Shown one piece after another: positions 39,294 to 48,802 of a stretch of DNA of 48,962 nt. Location: the NCBI GenBank assembly GCA_017442085.1, contig JAFSAW010000063.1, positions 1 through 48,962 of the forward strand. Direction: 5' to 3'. Below the pieces are notes generated by a model, which was given only the letters and a program-made list of their open reading frames with translations, did no database searches and was not told the origin of the DNA. The first letter of the stretch is position 1; each line of letters starts with the position of its first letter. Made by a program: the position numbers and the translations under genes. This stretch comes from Oscillospiraceae bacterium (GTDB lineage: Bacteria; Bacillota; Clostridia; Oscillospirales; Ruminococcaceae).

Positions 39294-41276
39294 TTATTCA
39301 TCATCTTTTTCTTCTTCAGGATCATCTGCTGGCTTCTGATTATCCGGTGTTGCTTCCGGCTCCGGTGTTGTTTCTGGCTCCGGTGTTGTTTCCGGCTGCT
39401 GTGTAGGACAGTCTGCCTTGTGGTTTGGCTCGTTTTCACCACACTGGTCACAGGTTGGGTGTGTTGTATGTTCTTTGGAACCGCAAACTTCACAGGTTGG
39501 ATGTTTTGTATGCTCTTCGGAACCGCAAACTTCACAGGTTGGATGTTTTGTGTGCTCTTTGGAACCGCAAACTTCACATCTTGGATGTTCTGTATGTTCA
39601 TCACTGCCGCAGTCCGGGCATTTTGGTTTGCCTGAACTTACAACCAGCACAACTGCACTGCCTGCCGGAACTTCCTCACCGGCTGACGGTGTCTGTGCAA
39701 TAACCGAACCTTCAGGTTCGTAGCTTTCGCTTAAAGTATAGGAGCCTACACGCAGTCCTGCTGCGGAAATGGCCTTGCGCGCTGCAGCAAGATTTTCGCA
39801 GCCTACAACGTTAGGCACTGTACGGTTCTGCAAAGTAGGGTCTACTGCGATATAGATTGTAACAAGACTGCCGCTGCTTACAATTGCACCGTCAGCAGGA
39901 TCTGTGCGCACAACACTGCCGTTTACAACATCTTTTGTTTCTTCTGTTTCAATGGCTATATTTACACCAAGGTCATTCAGGACCTTTTCTGCTTCTGCGC
40001 GTGTGTAATTTCTGAGGTCAGGCATTTCACTGGTCATAACGCCCTTGCTTACCCTTAGCTTGACTGTACTGTTTTTCTTTACAGTTCTCGGTGCTTTAGG
40101 TGTCTGTGAAAATACTATGTCCTTTTCGTAATCTTCATTGTAGACATATTCTATTTCAAATTTGAAATCCTTGTCTGATTTTGCCTGTGTAACCGTCATA
40201 CCTACAAAGCTTGGCAGGTCAACATCAGGCTGTTTTGTAAGCAGAGGGTTGCCGCTGAGTTTAAAGATAAAGTATATACCTACAACTGCACTTATCAGGA
40301 ATGCCGCTGCAAGCCCTGCCATAACCGGCAAAAGCAGCTGCTTACCTTTTTTAAGTTTCACCTTGCCTGCAGGTTTCTTTTTAGGTTCGGTGTTTATTAC
40401 CATTGTTTTTGTCTGTGAAATTTCTTCTTCAGTTTCAAAAACAACAGCAGGGTTTTCACGCACCTTTTTTATATCTCTGCGCATTTCCGCTGCAGACTGG
40501 TAACGTTTTTCAGGGTCTTTTTCAATAGCTTTCATAATAATCTGTTCCAGACCTTTTGGAACATCAGCCACAATTTCACTTACGGGCTGTGCTGACTGTG
40601 AAAGCTGCTGCAAAGCAACAGAAACCGCTGTTTCAGACTGAAACGGCAGTTTGCCTGTTATCATTTCGTACATCATAATACCGATGCTGTATATATCGCT
40701 TCTGCCGTCTGTGCTCTGACCGCGCACCTGTTCAGGGCTGATATAATGTACAGAACCGATTGCCTTGTCGGTAACAGTTCTCTGGCTTGCTGTGGCAAGA
40801 CGTGCAATGCCAAAGTCCATTATTTTAAGTCTGCCGTCACGGGTGAGCATAATATTCTGCGGTTTAAGGTCACGGTGAACAACACCGTTTTCGTGAGCAT
40901 GGCTGAGGGCAGAAAGAATGATATTGGCAAATACCAGAGTATCTTCCCAGGTAAGTTTGCCGCGGTTGTCCATAAATTCTTTAAGTGTGACACCGTCAAT
41001 ATATTCCATAACAATATATTTTTCGCTGTCTGTGATGCTGAAGTCCACCACTTTGATAATACTGTCATGGTTAAGTACGCTTATAGCCTTGCTTTCGTTT
41101 TTAAAACGGCGAACCAGTTCTTCGTTTTCAAAAAACTCTTCCTTGAGAAATTTAACCGCTACCTGCTTGCCGGTCTGTCTGTCTATTGCCTTATACACAT
41201 TGGCCATACCGCCAACACCGATAAGTGATAAAACCTCATAGCGATTGTCAACTATTTTTCCTATATAATTGTCCAT
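39294..41276 (-). CDS. pknB: PASTA Ser/Thr kinase with extracellular Cys/His repeat tail
   Basis: 660 residues. The kinase domain (10-270) has GVGGMANVY, K42, HRDLKPQN (D136), DFG (154-156) and SPEQVRG. After a juxtamembrane part and one membrane helix (about 314-338), three PASTA domains (about 351-411, 417-478, 484-549) face outward and should sense peptidoglycan. Unusually, residues 553-623 then form four and a half 14-residue units of CEVCGSKEHTKHPT type, each with CxxC-x4-HxxH, followed by a Thr/Pro/Glu tail ending in EEEKDDE. The units could bind zinc outside the membrane. Stp, the cognate phosphatase, lies directly upstream. I know of no described kinase with this tail. Confidence 0.96.
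   Translation of the reverse strand: MDNYIGKIVDNRYEVLSLIGVGGMANVYKAIDRQTGKQVAVKFLKEEFFENEELVRRFKNESKAISVLNHDSIIKVVDFSITDSEKYIVMEYIDGVTLKEFMDNRGKLTWEDTLVFANIILSALSHAHENGVVHRDLKPQNIMLTRDGRLKIMDFGIARLATASQRTVTDKAIGSVHYISPEQVRGQSTDGRSDIYSIGIMMYEMITGKLPFQSETAVSVALQQLSQSAQPVSEIVADVPKGLEQIIMKAIEKDPEKRYQSAAEMRRDIKKVRENPAVVFETEEEISQTKTMVINTEPKKKPAGKVKLKKGKQLLLPVMAGLAAAFLISAVVGIYFIFKLSGNPLLTKQPDVDLPSFVGMTVTQAKSDKDFKFEIEYVYNEDYEKDIVFSQTPKAPRTVKKNSTVKLRVSKGVMTSEMPDLRNYTRAEAEKVLNDLGVNIAIETEETKDVVNGSVVRTDPADGAIVSSGSLVTIYIAVDPTLQNRTVPNVVGCENLAAARKAISAAGLRVGSYTLSESYEPEGSVIAQTPSAGEEVPAGSAVVLVVSSGKPKCPDCGSDEHTEHPRCEVCGSKEHTKHPTCEVCGSEEHTKHPTCEVCGSKEHTTHPTCDQCGENEPNHKADCPTQQPETTPEPETTPEPEATPDNQKPADDPEEEKDDE
39451..39618 (-). 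repeat. four 42-bp tandem repeats coding for the CxxC-HxxH units of PknB
   Basis: Units at 39451-39492, 39493-39534, 39535-39576 and 39577-39618. The middle two are nearly identical at the nucleotide level, the first differs at several bases and the fourth is clearly diverged. The unit length is a multiple of three, so changes in copy number keep the kinase frame. A further degenerate unit (CDQCGENEPNHKADC) follows on the C-terminal side. Confidence 0.93.
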
Positions 41277-41286
41277 ATAATACTCC

Positions 41287-42009
41287 TTAAATTGCCAATA
41301 CTACTGCTGTTATATTATCTGTAGCATTATTTTCAAGTGCTTTTCTGATAAGTTTATCAGGCATAGCAAAAACATTGTCTGTGGTAAGCACCTGCACAAT
41401 ATCTGCAGGAGAAACATAGTTTGTAAGGCCGTCTGTTGCACAGAGAATTATATCTCCCTGCATAACCTCAAGTTCGGCAACATCAACATCAATATCTGCA
41501 CCTACCCCAACAGCCCTTGTGATAAGGTTTTTCTGTGGATGATGCAGTGCCTGTTCTGCCGTTATCTGTTTTTTGTCCAGCAGTTCCTGAACAACCGAAT
41601 GGTCTTTTGTTATAAGTGCAAGCATGCCGTCACGCACAATATAAACACGGGAATCCCCTGCGTGATAGACAGTGCACTGATTTTTTTCTATTACAACACC
41701 GGCAACAGTTGTGCCCATACCGTGATATTCCGGCTTTTTGTTGCCCATATTGTAAATTGCGCTGTTGGCATCTTCAATTGCAGACATAACAGCCTTTTCG
41801 TGATTGAAAACCGCACTTTCGTTGTGTACAAACAAAGCATCTTCAATATACTTTGCCAAAACACCGCTTGCAACTTCGCCGCCGTTTACACCGCCCATTC
41901 CGTCGCAAACGAAACCAAAGCTGATGCCGTTGAGCAATCTGCCTGCAATATATTTGTCCTGATTTTCACTTCTTCGGTTGCCTATGTTGGTAGCGCCTGA
42001 AATTTTCAT
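41287..42009 (-). CDS. stp: PP2C-type protein phosphatase
   Basis: 240 residues, the standard length of Stp/PrpC phosphatases that reverse PknB-type phosphorylation. The metal-binding aspartates are seen in FVCDGMGGVNGGE, HAGDSRVYIV, ILCATDGLTNYV and NATDNITAVV. Cytoplasmic. The ATG follows the rlmN stop by a few bases and the kinase follows closely (10 bases), so phosphatase and kinase are made together. Confidence 0.97.
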   Translation of the reverse strand: MKISGATNIGNRRSENQDKYIAGRLLNGISFGFVCDGMGGVNGGEVASGVLAKYIEDALFVHNESAVFNHEKAVMSAIEDANSAIYNMGNKKPEYHGMGTTVAGVVIEKNQCTVYHAGDSRVYIVRDGMLALITKDHSVVQELLDKKQITAEQALHHPQKNLITRAVGVGADIDVDVAELEVMQGDIILCATDGLTNYVSPADIVQVLTTDNVFAMPDKLIRKALENNATDNITAVVLAI

Positions 42010-42012
42010 AAA

Positions 42013-43038
42013 TCACCTATGTTCATTTCTCAGCTGACCGCATGCTGCAGAAATATCCTGGCCAAGACGGCGGCGTATTGTTGCATTTACGCCAAGCTGA
42101 GTAAGTTTTGACTGAAATTCTTTAATTATTCTGGCATCACTCTGTGAAAACGGTGAGCCGTCAACAGGATTTACAGGAATGAGATTTACATGGTTGATAA
42201 AACCATGCAGCAGCTTTGAAAGACGCACTGCATCCTCCTGTGTATCGTTTTCGCCTTTAATCATTGCATATTCAAAAGATATGCGGCGTCCAGTTGTTTT
42301 TGTATAATCACGGCAGGCCTGCATAAGCTGTTCCAGCGGATAAGCGTTGGAAACAGGCATTGTGCGTTTGCGTGCCTCGTTTGTTGTTGCGTGTAATGAA
42401 ATTGAAAGAGTTATACCCAGTTTAAGCTTTGCAAGCTCGTATATTTTTGGCACTATACCGCAGGTGGAAAGACTGATGTTTCTCTGACTGATATTTTTGC
42501 CATCCTTGCTGGTTATAATACCGATAAAATTGATAACATTATCAAAATTATCCAATGGCTCGCCAATGCCCATAAGCACAATGTTGCTTACTCTTTCGCC
42601 CGTATCCTGCTCGGTTGCATAAAGCTGCGAGAGAATTTCGCTTGTGGCGAGGTCACGCACCTTGCCGCCCTGTGTTGAAGCACAGAACTTGCAGCCCATA
42701 CGGCAGCCAACCTGGCTGGACACGCAGATGCTGTTGCCGTGTTCGTAACGCATAAGCACTGTTTCGATACAGTTGCCGTCAGGCAGGCGGTAAAGATATT
42801 TTATTGTTCCGTCAACAGAAACCTGTTTTTGTGCTATCTCAAGATTTGTAATATAACACTTTTCCGCCAGCATTTCTCTTGCCTGCTTGGACAGATTTGT
42901 CATCTGCTCAAACTCTGTTACATTTTTCTGGTGAAGCCACACATAAATCTGTTTTGCATTAAAGCCTTTAAGCCCGTTTGCAACGGCAAATTCCGTAAGC
43001 TGTTCCAGATTTAAACTTTTAATATCTGTTCTGTTCAT
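42013..43038 (-). CDS. rlmN: 23S rRNA (adenine(2503)-C(2))-methyltransferase
   Basis: 341 residues, a radical SAM enzyme that methylates C2 of A2503 in 23S rRNA and also A37 in some tRNAs. The cluster cysteines are C112, C116 and C119 in GCRMGCKFCAS. The second methyl-carrying cysteine is C333 in ISAACGQL near the C-terminus. GIGEPLDNFDN and SLHATTNEARKR are further family blocks. Standard length. It is four bases from rsmB upstream and the stp gene downstream in the operon. Confidence 0.98.
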   Translation of the reverse strand: MNRTDIKSLNLEQLTEFAVANGLKGFNAKQIYVWLHQKNVTEFEQMTNLSKQAREMLAEKCYITNLEIAQKQVSVDGTIKYLYRLPDGNCIETVLMRYEHGNSICVSSQVGCRMGCKFCASTQGGKVRDLATSEILSQLYATEQDTGERVSNIVLMGIGEPLDNFDNVINFIGIITSKDGKNISQRNISLSTCGIVPKIYELAKLKLGITLSISLHATTNEARKRTMPVSNAYPLEQLMQACRDYTKTTGRRISFEYAMIKGENDTQEDAVRLSKLLHGFINHVNLIPVNPVDGSPFSQSDARIIKEFQSKLTQLGVNATIRRRLGQDISAACGQLRNEHR

Positions 43039-43042
43039 TTTA

Positions 43043-44350
43043 TCATATTTTTTTCAGCACTGCCACAAAAAAGCCGTCAAAGCCTGTCAAATGTGATAAA
43101 AATGTAACCTTTTCCTCACAGTTGACTGTGCCCTGCACCGGGCACTGCTGTTTTTTAAGTTCAAAATTACTGTTTTCTTTTAAAAATCTGTCGATAACCT
43201 GCTCGTTTTCCATTTTATTTATGGTGCAGGTTGAATATACGATTGTTCCCTTATCCGCCAGATAATCTTTGGCTGTGGAAAGAATATCATACTGCAGTTC
43301 TGCAAGATTTTGTACTTCCTGCATTGATTTGTAGCGCAGGTCAGGTTTTTTGGGGATGATACCTATGCCGGAGCAAGGCACATCACATATTATAACATTG
43401 TATTTCTTTAACTGTTCGTTAAACACTTCGCCGCGGTTTACAACCGTTGAAATGTTTTCAAGGCCAAGGCGGGATGCACCGTCGGTTATAAGCTTGAGGC
43501 GCGACGGGTTCGGGTCGCAGCTTGTAACACTGCCCGTGTTGTTGAGAGCTATAGCTGCAGCAAAGCTTTTGCCGCCCGGAGCTGCACATAAATCCAACAC
43601 CTTGTCGTTTTCTTTTATGCCTGCAGCTTTTACTGCATACTGACTTGTAATGCCCTGCACGTAGAAATAACCTTCTTTAAATCCGGGGATTTCACCGATA
43701 TTGCCCCTGTGAATAATTTCCAGCGCATCTTCCACAGGCATCCGGTTGTATGTAACACCACTTTCTGTCAGCAGTTTTCTGTAATTTTCTGCAGATATCT
43801 TTACAGTGTTGATTTTCACTGTAAATTTTGGTGTTATAAACATTCCTTTAAGGATATCTTCTGCCATATCTGGATAATCCTTGCTGATTATCTTTACTAT
43901 GTCGGTATCCACAGAATACTTTACAGAAAATTCTGTTGTCTTATCCTTAAAGGTCTCTTTATTTATATCAAACCCTATGCACTTTCTTAAAACAGCATTA
44001 ACCAAGCCCTTGGCACTTGTCTTTTTAAAAACAGGACACAAGCCAACAGCCTGGTTTATTGCCGCATAGTCGGGCACATTTTCCATATATAAAATCTGAT
44101 ACAGTCCGCTTTGCAGTATTGCCTTTACCTCTTTGTCCATCTTTGAAAGAGGCTTTGACAGATGCTTCTGCAGAATGTAGTCAAGCGTAAGCTTTCTTTC
44201 CACAGTGCCGTAAAACAGCTTGGTGGCAAAAGCTTTATCCTGCCCCGAAAGGCTGTGGCTGTCCAGCTCGGATGAAAGCACAAGGTTTGAAAACCCGCTT
44301 TTTTCCACCTTAAGCAGACAGTCCACCACTAATTTTCTTGATAAATCCAT
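43043..44350 (-). CDS. rsmB: 16S rRNA (cytosine(967)-C(5))-methyltransferase
   Basis: 435 residues. An N-terminal NusB-like RNA-binding domain (about 1-130) precedes a SAM-dependent methyltransferase domain with VLDLCAAPGGKSFA, the cysteine pair CDVPCSG and STCTINKMENE, and SCDPNPSRLK. The two cysteines are the nucleophile and the release residue of the RNA m5C family. It modifies C967 in 16S rRNA. The ATG follows the Zn protease stop by only 3 bases. Confidence 0.97.
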   Translation of the reverse strand: MDLSRKLVVDCLLKVEKSGFSNLVLSSELDSHSLSGQDKAFATKLFYGTVERKLTLDYILQKHLSKPLSKMDKEVKAILQSGLYQILYMENVPDYAAINQAVGLCPVFKKTSAKGLVNAVLRKCIGFDINKETFKDKTTEFSVKYSVDTDIVKIISKDYPDMAEDILKGMFITPKFTVKINTVKISAENYRKLLTESGVTYNRMPVEDALEIIHRGNIGEIPGFKEGYFYVQGITSQYAVKAAGIKENDKVLDLCAAPGGKSFAAAIALNNTGSVTSCDPNPSRLKLITDGASRLGLENISTVVNRGEVFNEQLKKYNVIICDVPCSGIGIIPKKPDLRYKSMQEVQNLAELQYDILSTAKDYLADKGTIVYSTCTINKMENEQVIDRFLKENSNFELKKQQCPVQGTVNCEEKVTFLSHLTGFDGFFVAVLKKI

Positions 44351-44353
44351 AAT

Positions 44354-45049
44354 TTAATCTCTGTCTCTGCCGCCAAAACGCAAAACAAGGCGGAGAAGGT
44401 TTGCAAGAGAAACCGCAAGTGCTGCCACATATGTCATAGCTGCTGCGCTTAAAACCTTTTTAACGCCGCGGATTTCTTCTTCTGCCATTGTGCCGCCCAT
44501 TTCCAGCGCATTTACTGCACGGCGGCTTGCATTGAATTCTACAGGAAGGGTAACAAGCTGGAACACTGCAACTGTTGCAAAAAGCAGAAGTCCCAGGTTA
44601 ACCAATGGCTGCATACCCATAAAAAAGCCCAGCAGTACAAGCGGCATGGAAAGTGTTGAGCCGATGTTTGTAATCGGAATAATTGCCGCACGCAGTTTTA
44701 TAGGCGCATAGTTCTGTGCATACTGCACTGCATGGCCTGCTTCGTGTGCTGCAACACCAACAGCAGCAACACTGTTTGAGCCGAAAACACTGTCAGACAA
44801 GCGAATAACATTTGTCTTTGGGTCATAATGGTCGGTAAGGTTGCCGCTTACACGTTCCACATTTACGTGATAAAGACCGTTTGCTGCAAGGATGCGGCGT
44901 GCAGCTTCGTAACCTGTCATACCGCTGTAGGTTCTTTCTCTTGAATATCTGTTGAATGTGCTATTAACCTTTGCCTGTGCCCACATTGAAAATGCTATAG
45001 CAGGCAAAACCAGAATAATATAATAAATATCAATTCCGTATAAATACAT
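44354..45049 (-). CDS. YugP-type membrane zinc metallopeptidase
   Basis: 231 residues with three or four hydrophobic segments and the zinc-binding HEAGH motif in GVAAHEAGHAVQYAQNY, as in the YugP/zinc_peptidase_2 family. An N-terminal helix is followed by a cytoplasmic-type stretch (TGYEAARRILAANGLYHVNVERV, then NVIRLSDSVFGSNSVAAVG). The third ligand may be an Asp/Glu in EFNASRRAV. The substrate is unknown. Location between fmt and rsmB is common in Clostridia. Confidence 0.9.
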   Translation of the reverse strand: MYLYGIDIYYIILVLPAIAFSMWAQAKVNSTFNRYSRERTYSGMTGYEAARRILAANGLYHVNVERVSGNLTDHYDPKTNVIRLSDSVFGSNSVAAVGVAAHEAGHAVQYAQNYAPIKLRAAIIPITNIGSTLSMPLVLLGFFMGMQPLVNLGLLLFATVAVFQLVTLPVEFNASRRAVNALEMGGTMAEEEIRGVKKVLSAAAMTYVAALAVSLANLLRLVLRFGGRDRD

Positions 45050-45064
45050 TAAATCACCTCAAAT

Positions 45065-45994
45065 TTAAACTAACATATCGCCTTTTGCAAAGCGTCTGCC
45101 AAGGCTCCATGCTGTGCCGTCCATCGCCTTTGAACCTTCGGGCTGAACGGTAACAAATTCCAGTGCACCTTCACTGAAAGCAACCACCAGCGGTTTTGTG
45201 GAAAGAATTTCCCCCGCTTTGCCGCTGCCCTGTGCAAGTTTTGTTTTTATAACCTTAACCTTTTTGTCGCCATACATAAAGTGTGCTCCCGGCCAAGGGT
45301 TCTGTCCTCTTACCTTATTATGAATAATCTGTGCAGAATTATTAAAATCAAACAGTGCCATTTCTTTTGTGAGCGGCGGTGCAAGTGTTGCTTTTGAATG
45401 ATCCTGCGGTGTACGTGATGCCCTGCCATTGACCACATCTTCACACACTTTGCTGAGGAAAACCCTGCCTTTTTCTTCCACATCGGCAAAAAGTTCTTCC
45501 TGTGTTTCGTTTTCGCCGATTTCAATTGGCAGAACATCAATGATATCACCTGTGTCAAGACCTTCATCAATGTGCATAACTGTAACACCTGTCTGCTTGT
45601 CACCATTGATAAGCGCCCACTGTATTGGTGCTGCACCGCGGTACTTCGGAAGCAGTGAAACATGAAGATTGAGACAGCCAAACTGCGGCACATCAATAAC
45701 CTCTTTTGGCAGAATTCTGCCGTAAGCCACTACAGCAATAAGGTCAGGTGCAAGTTCTTTTATCAGCTGTGTTGCTTCACCTTTAAGTGTTTTTGGCTGA
45801 TAAACAGGGATATTGTGTTCCTGTGCACAAACCTTTACCGGCGGCGGTGTCATAACCTGTTTTCTGCCCACAGGCTTATCCTCTCTTGTAAAGGCACCGA
45901 TAACATTCCAGCCGTCTGTGATAAGCTGTTCAAGACAGCCGCGGGCAATTTCAGGGGTGCCCATAAATAAAACCTTTACGTCTTTTTTAGTCAT
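45065..45994 (-). CDS. fmt: methionyl-tRNA formyltransferase
   Basis: 309 residues: a Rossmann formyl-transfer domain (about 1-200) with VLFMGTPEIA, the active-site Asn and His in LNLHVSLLPKYRGAAPIQW and Asp in HIDEGLDTGDI, then a beta-barrel tRNA-binding domain (about 205-309). It formylates initiator Met-tRNA using 10-formyl-THF. Its 5' end overlaps the end of def by 8 bases, so formylation and deformylation enzymes are coexpressed. Confidence 0.98.
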   Translation of the reverse strand: MTKKDVKVLFMGTPEIARGCLEQLITDGWNVIGAFTREDKPVGRKQVMTPPPVKVCAQEHNIPVYQPKTLKGEATQLIKELAPDLIAVVAYGRILPKEVIDVPQFGCLNLHVSLLPKYRGAAPIQWALINGDKQTGVTVMHIDEGLDTGDIIDVLPIEIGENETQEELFADVEEKGRVFLSKVCEDVVNGRASRTPQDHSKATLAPPLTKEMALFDFNNSAQIIHNKVRGQNPWPGAHFMYGDKKVKVIKTKLAQGSGKAGEILSTKPLVVAFSEGALEFVTVQPEGSKAMDGTAWSLGRRFAKGDMLV

Positions 45995-46514
45995 AGTCTT
46001 CGTCCAGATTAAGTGCTTTGATTTCTTCTTTTGTCAGGTCTTCGTAGAATTTTGTTGCGTGATCCATAATTGTGATACCGTCAAGATGGTCACATTCGTG
46101 ACAGATTGCACGTGCAAGGATATCTTCAGCTTCGATGATAAATTCGTTGCCGTAACGGTCCTGTGCTTTTGCCTTTACATACTGCGGGCGTGTGATTGCA
46201 CCGTTTCTGCCCGGGAAGGAAAGACAGCCTTCAAAGATTGTCACTTCGCCTTCTCTTTCAAGAATTTCAGGGTTTACAAGTTCGATGATTTCATCAACTT
46301 CGTTGTCATCTTCGTCGATGTACTGGTCAAGCACAACAACCACACGGCGCAGAATGCCAACCTGCGGACCTGCAAGACCAAGGCCGTGAGCTTCCATCAT
46401 TGTATCGCCCATATCGTCCAGCAATATTCCAAGTTTTTCGTTGAATTCTGTTACAGGACGGCAAACTTTTTTAAGGATAGGGTCGCCGTCTTTTACAATA
46501 GTTCTGATAGCCAT
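45987..46514 (-). CDS. def: peptide deformylase (housekeeping)
   Basis: 175 residues. Motif I is GLGLAGPQVG with the conserved Gln, motif II is EGCLSFPG with the metal Cys, and motif III is CHECDHLDG with both His and catalytic Glu. It removes the formyl group from nascent chains. It lies in the conserved order priA-def-fmt. Unlike the accessory copy at 17330, it has full-length C-terminal sequence after motif III. The ATG has AGGAGAAC upstream. Confidence 0.98.
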   Translation of the reverse strand: MAIRTIVKDGDPILKKVCRPVTEFNEKLGILLDDMGDTMMEAHGLGLAGPQVGILRRVVVVLDQYIDEDDNEVDEIIELVNPEILEREGEVTIFEGCLSFPGRNGAITRPQYVKAKAQDRYGNEFIIEAEDILARAICHECDHLDGITIMDHATKFYEDLTKEEIKALNLDEDYD

Positions 46515-46547
46515 AATAGTTCTCCTATATATAAAATCTGTTTTAAT

Positions 46548-48782
46548 TTATTCATTAACCGGATTCATATTTACATAGATATCCGATTTGTTTTCTGTAT
46601 CTTTAAGATATTCGTCAATGACAAGCCGCAGAAAATCGCGGAATTTTTTTGTGTTTTTACATTTAAGTGTAAGGCGGTAGCGGTAAATATCGTTTACCAT
46701 GGACACCGAAAACGGCATAGGACCAAGTACAACCAGCGGTGCACCCTCCAGTTTTGGCGAAAGTTTCTCTATAATCCGCAGAAACCTTGCGCTGTCTTTT
46801 GCCACCGATATTTCCTTTTCGCCCGTAAATGCCACCTGACACATTGTGCAGAACGGCGGATATATGTTCATTTTGCGAAAAGCGATTTCCCTGTTGTAAA
46901 AACTTTCATAGTCAGCATTCTGTGCCAGAGAAATAATAGGGTTTGCACTGTCATAAGTCTGCACAACAGCCAGTGCATCCTCTGTCCAGCGGCCTGCACG
47001 GCCGATAACCTGAGTCAGCAGACTGAATGCACTTTCTGAAGAATTGTAGGATTCCTGATTGAGTGCCCCGTCTATGCCAAGGACACAGACAAGATTTACA
47101 TCTTTAAAATCCAGCCCTTTTGCCACCATCTGAGTGCCTACAAGAATATCGTACTTTTTATCTGCAAAATCCCTCAGCATCTCGCTGTGGGTGCCTGCTT
47201 TAAGGGTTGTGTCTGCGTCCATACGCAGTATGCGTGCGGCGGGTATACACTGGGATATATATTCCTCAACGCGCTGTGTGCCGTAGCCCACATACTGTAT
47301 TTCGCCGCCGCATTTTGGACATCTGTCGATTATTCTGTAACTGCGGGAACAGTAGTGACAGCTTAATTTATTGTCATTTTTGTGCTTTACAAGATTGACA
47401 CTGCAGCTGTCGCACTGCAGAGTTTCCCTGCACTCCTTACATACACCCACTGTGGAATATCCCCTGCGGTTTATAAGGATAATGCTTTGTTTTCTCTTTT
47501 CAGTGTCGGGTTCTCTCATATTATCCGACAGATATTTTATAACCGGGTCGGACAGCACCCCTGTATCGCCTGTTATCGCCTGCATGCGCATATCGATAAC
47601 TTCAACCTGGGGCAGCGGCATATCGTTGTACCGCTTTTCCATTTTGTGCAGATGATAATATCCGTTTTTTGCAAGATAATAGCTTTCTATGCTTGGTGTA
47701 GCCGAAGCAAGAACCAGCTTTGCGCCTTTTTCCTTTGCAATAAAGGATGCTACACGGACTGCAGAATATCTTGGGCTGTTTTCTGACTTGAAGGTTTTTT
47801 CGTGTTCTTCATCAATTATTATCAGCCCGATATTGTCACAGGGTGCAAACACAGCACTGCGGGTGCCCACAACCACCTTTGCTTTGCCCTGCAGTACGCG
47901 GTTGTAGTGCCACAGACGTTCTTTCTGGGTAAGTTTTGAGTGCAGCACACTGACTGTATCGCCAAAGTGGCTGCACATTTTGTTTATAACCTGCGGAGTA
48001 AGAGAAATTTCGGGCACAAGCAGCATTGCTGTTTTGCCGCTTTCAAGACATTGCTGTATCAGCTTTATAAATACCGCTGTTTTGCCGCTGGATGTCACAC
48101 CGTATACAAGGTGCGGCCTGCAGTCATCTGCCGCAGTAATATCATCAAAAACCTTTTGCTGATATTCGTTAAGGCAGATATCCTCTGCTTTTTGCACTGC
48201 AAATTCTGTCTGCGGCTGTTTTTCTCTTTCTTCCGCAATCAGACAGCCTTTTTCGGCAAGTTTATCCACCACCGCTCTGGTTACATTACAATCATCGCAT
48301 ATTTGTTTGATTGTTTTGTGTTGGTTTTGCAGATAAAGGTAAACCGCCTGCTGTTTTGGTGTAAATTTTGTGACAGGTGCAGACAAATCCGCTGTATAAT
48401 AAATTTCTTTCTGCACTTTATGCTTAAGTTCCAGTCTGCCCTTTGATATTCTGTACTGACTGCCGTAAGGTATAACCGCCTTTGCCGCATCATAATAAGT
48501 ACAGAAGGTGGTTTCCTTTATATATTCCACCAGCTTCAGCGCAAAAGGTGTAACCGCCCACTGCTCTGTTTTTACATCGGCAATGGATTTAAGCCCCTTT
48601 GTAACCGCTTTTTCTTCAAGCGAAAGGACAACCCCCTGCCGCAGTGTGTTGCCGCGGCCGAAAGGCACCAGCACATTTGCCCCTACACAGATTGCATCTG
48701 CAAACTGCGGCGGAACAATATATGAAAATTCCCTGTCAAAGTTCAAGGTAGCTTTGTCCACCGCTACTCCTGCTGTAAGCAT
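46548..48782 (-). CDS. priA: primosomal protein N', replication restart helicase
   Basis: 744 residues. An N-terminal DNA-fork-binding domain (about 1-110) and winged helix precede the helicase core with Walker A GVTSSGKT, DEEH box (IIIDEEHE), SATPS, and motifs V and VI (VGTQMVAKGLDF, QVIGRAGR). A zinc-binding insert has four CxxC pairs (CKEC, CDSC, CHYC, CPKC). PriA reloads the replisome at stalled forks. The SD AAGGAGGT lies eight bases before ATG 48782, in the gap after gmk. Length matches the family. Confidence 0.98.
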   Translation of the reverse strand: MLTAGVAVDKATLNFDREFSYIVPPQFADAICVGANVLVPFGRGNTLRQGVVLSLEEKAVTKGLKSIADVKTEQWAVTPFALKLVEYIKETTFCTYYDAAKAVIPYGSQYRISKGRLELKHKVQKEIYYTADLSAPVTKFTPKQQAVYLYLQNQHKTIKQICDDCNVTRAVVDKLAEKGCLIAEEREKQPQTEFAVQKAEDICLNEYQQKVFDDITAADDCRPHLVYGVTSSGKTAVFIKLIQQCLESGKTAMLLVPEISLTPQVINKMCSHFGDTVSVLHSKLTQKERLWHYNRVLQGKAKVVVGTRSAVFAPCDNIGLIIIDEEHEKTFKSENSPRYSAVRVASFIAKEKGAKLVLASATPSIESYYLAKNGYYHLHKMEKRYNDMPLPQVEVIDMRMQAITGDTGVLSDPVIKYLSDNMREPDTEKRKQSIILINRRGYSTVGVCKECRETLQCDSCSVNLVKHKNDNKLSCHYCSRSYRIIDRCPKCGGEIQYVGYGTQRVEEYISQCIPAARILRMDADTTLKAGTHSEMLRDFADKKYDILVGTQMVAKGLDFKDVNLVCVLGIDGALNQESYNSSESAFSLLTQVIGRAGRWTEDALAVVQTYDSANPIISLAQNADYESFYNREIAFRKMNIYPPFCTMCQVAFTGEKEISVAKDSARFLRIIEKLSPKLEGAPLVVLGPMPFSVSMVNDIYRYRLTLKCKNTKKFRDFLRLVIDEYLKDTENKSDIYVNMNPVNE

Positions 48783-48802
48783 AAAGCTACCTCCTTATAA
48801 AT

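Noticed and set aside
39451-39618. CRISPR array
   Set aside because: The 42-bp units are contiguous with no spacers, are multiples of three, and lie inside the PknB reading frame.
45813-47039. 408-codon plus-strand frame
   Set aside because: It crosses fmt, def and the end of priA antisense, all of which are firmly identified.
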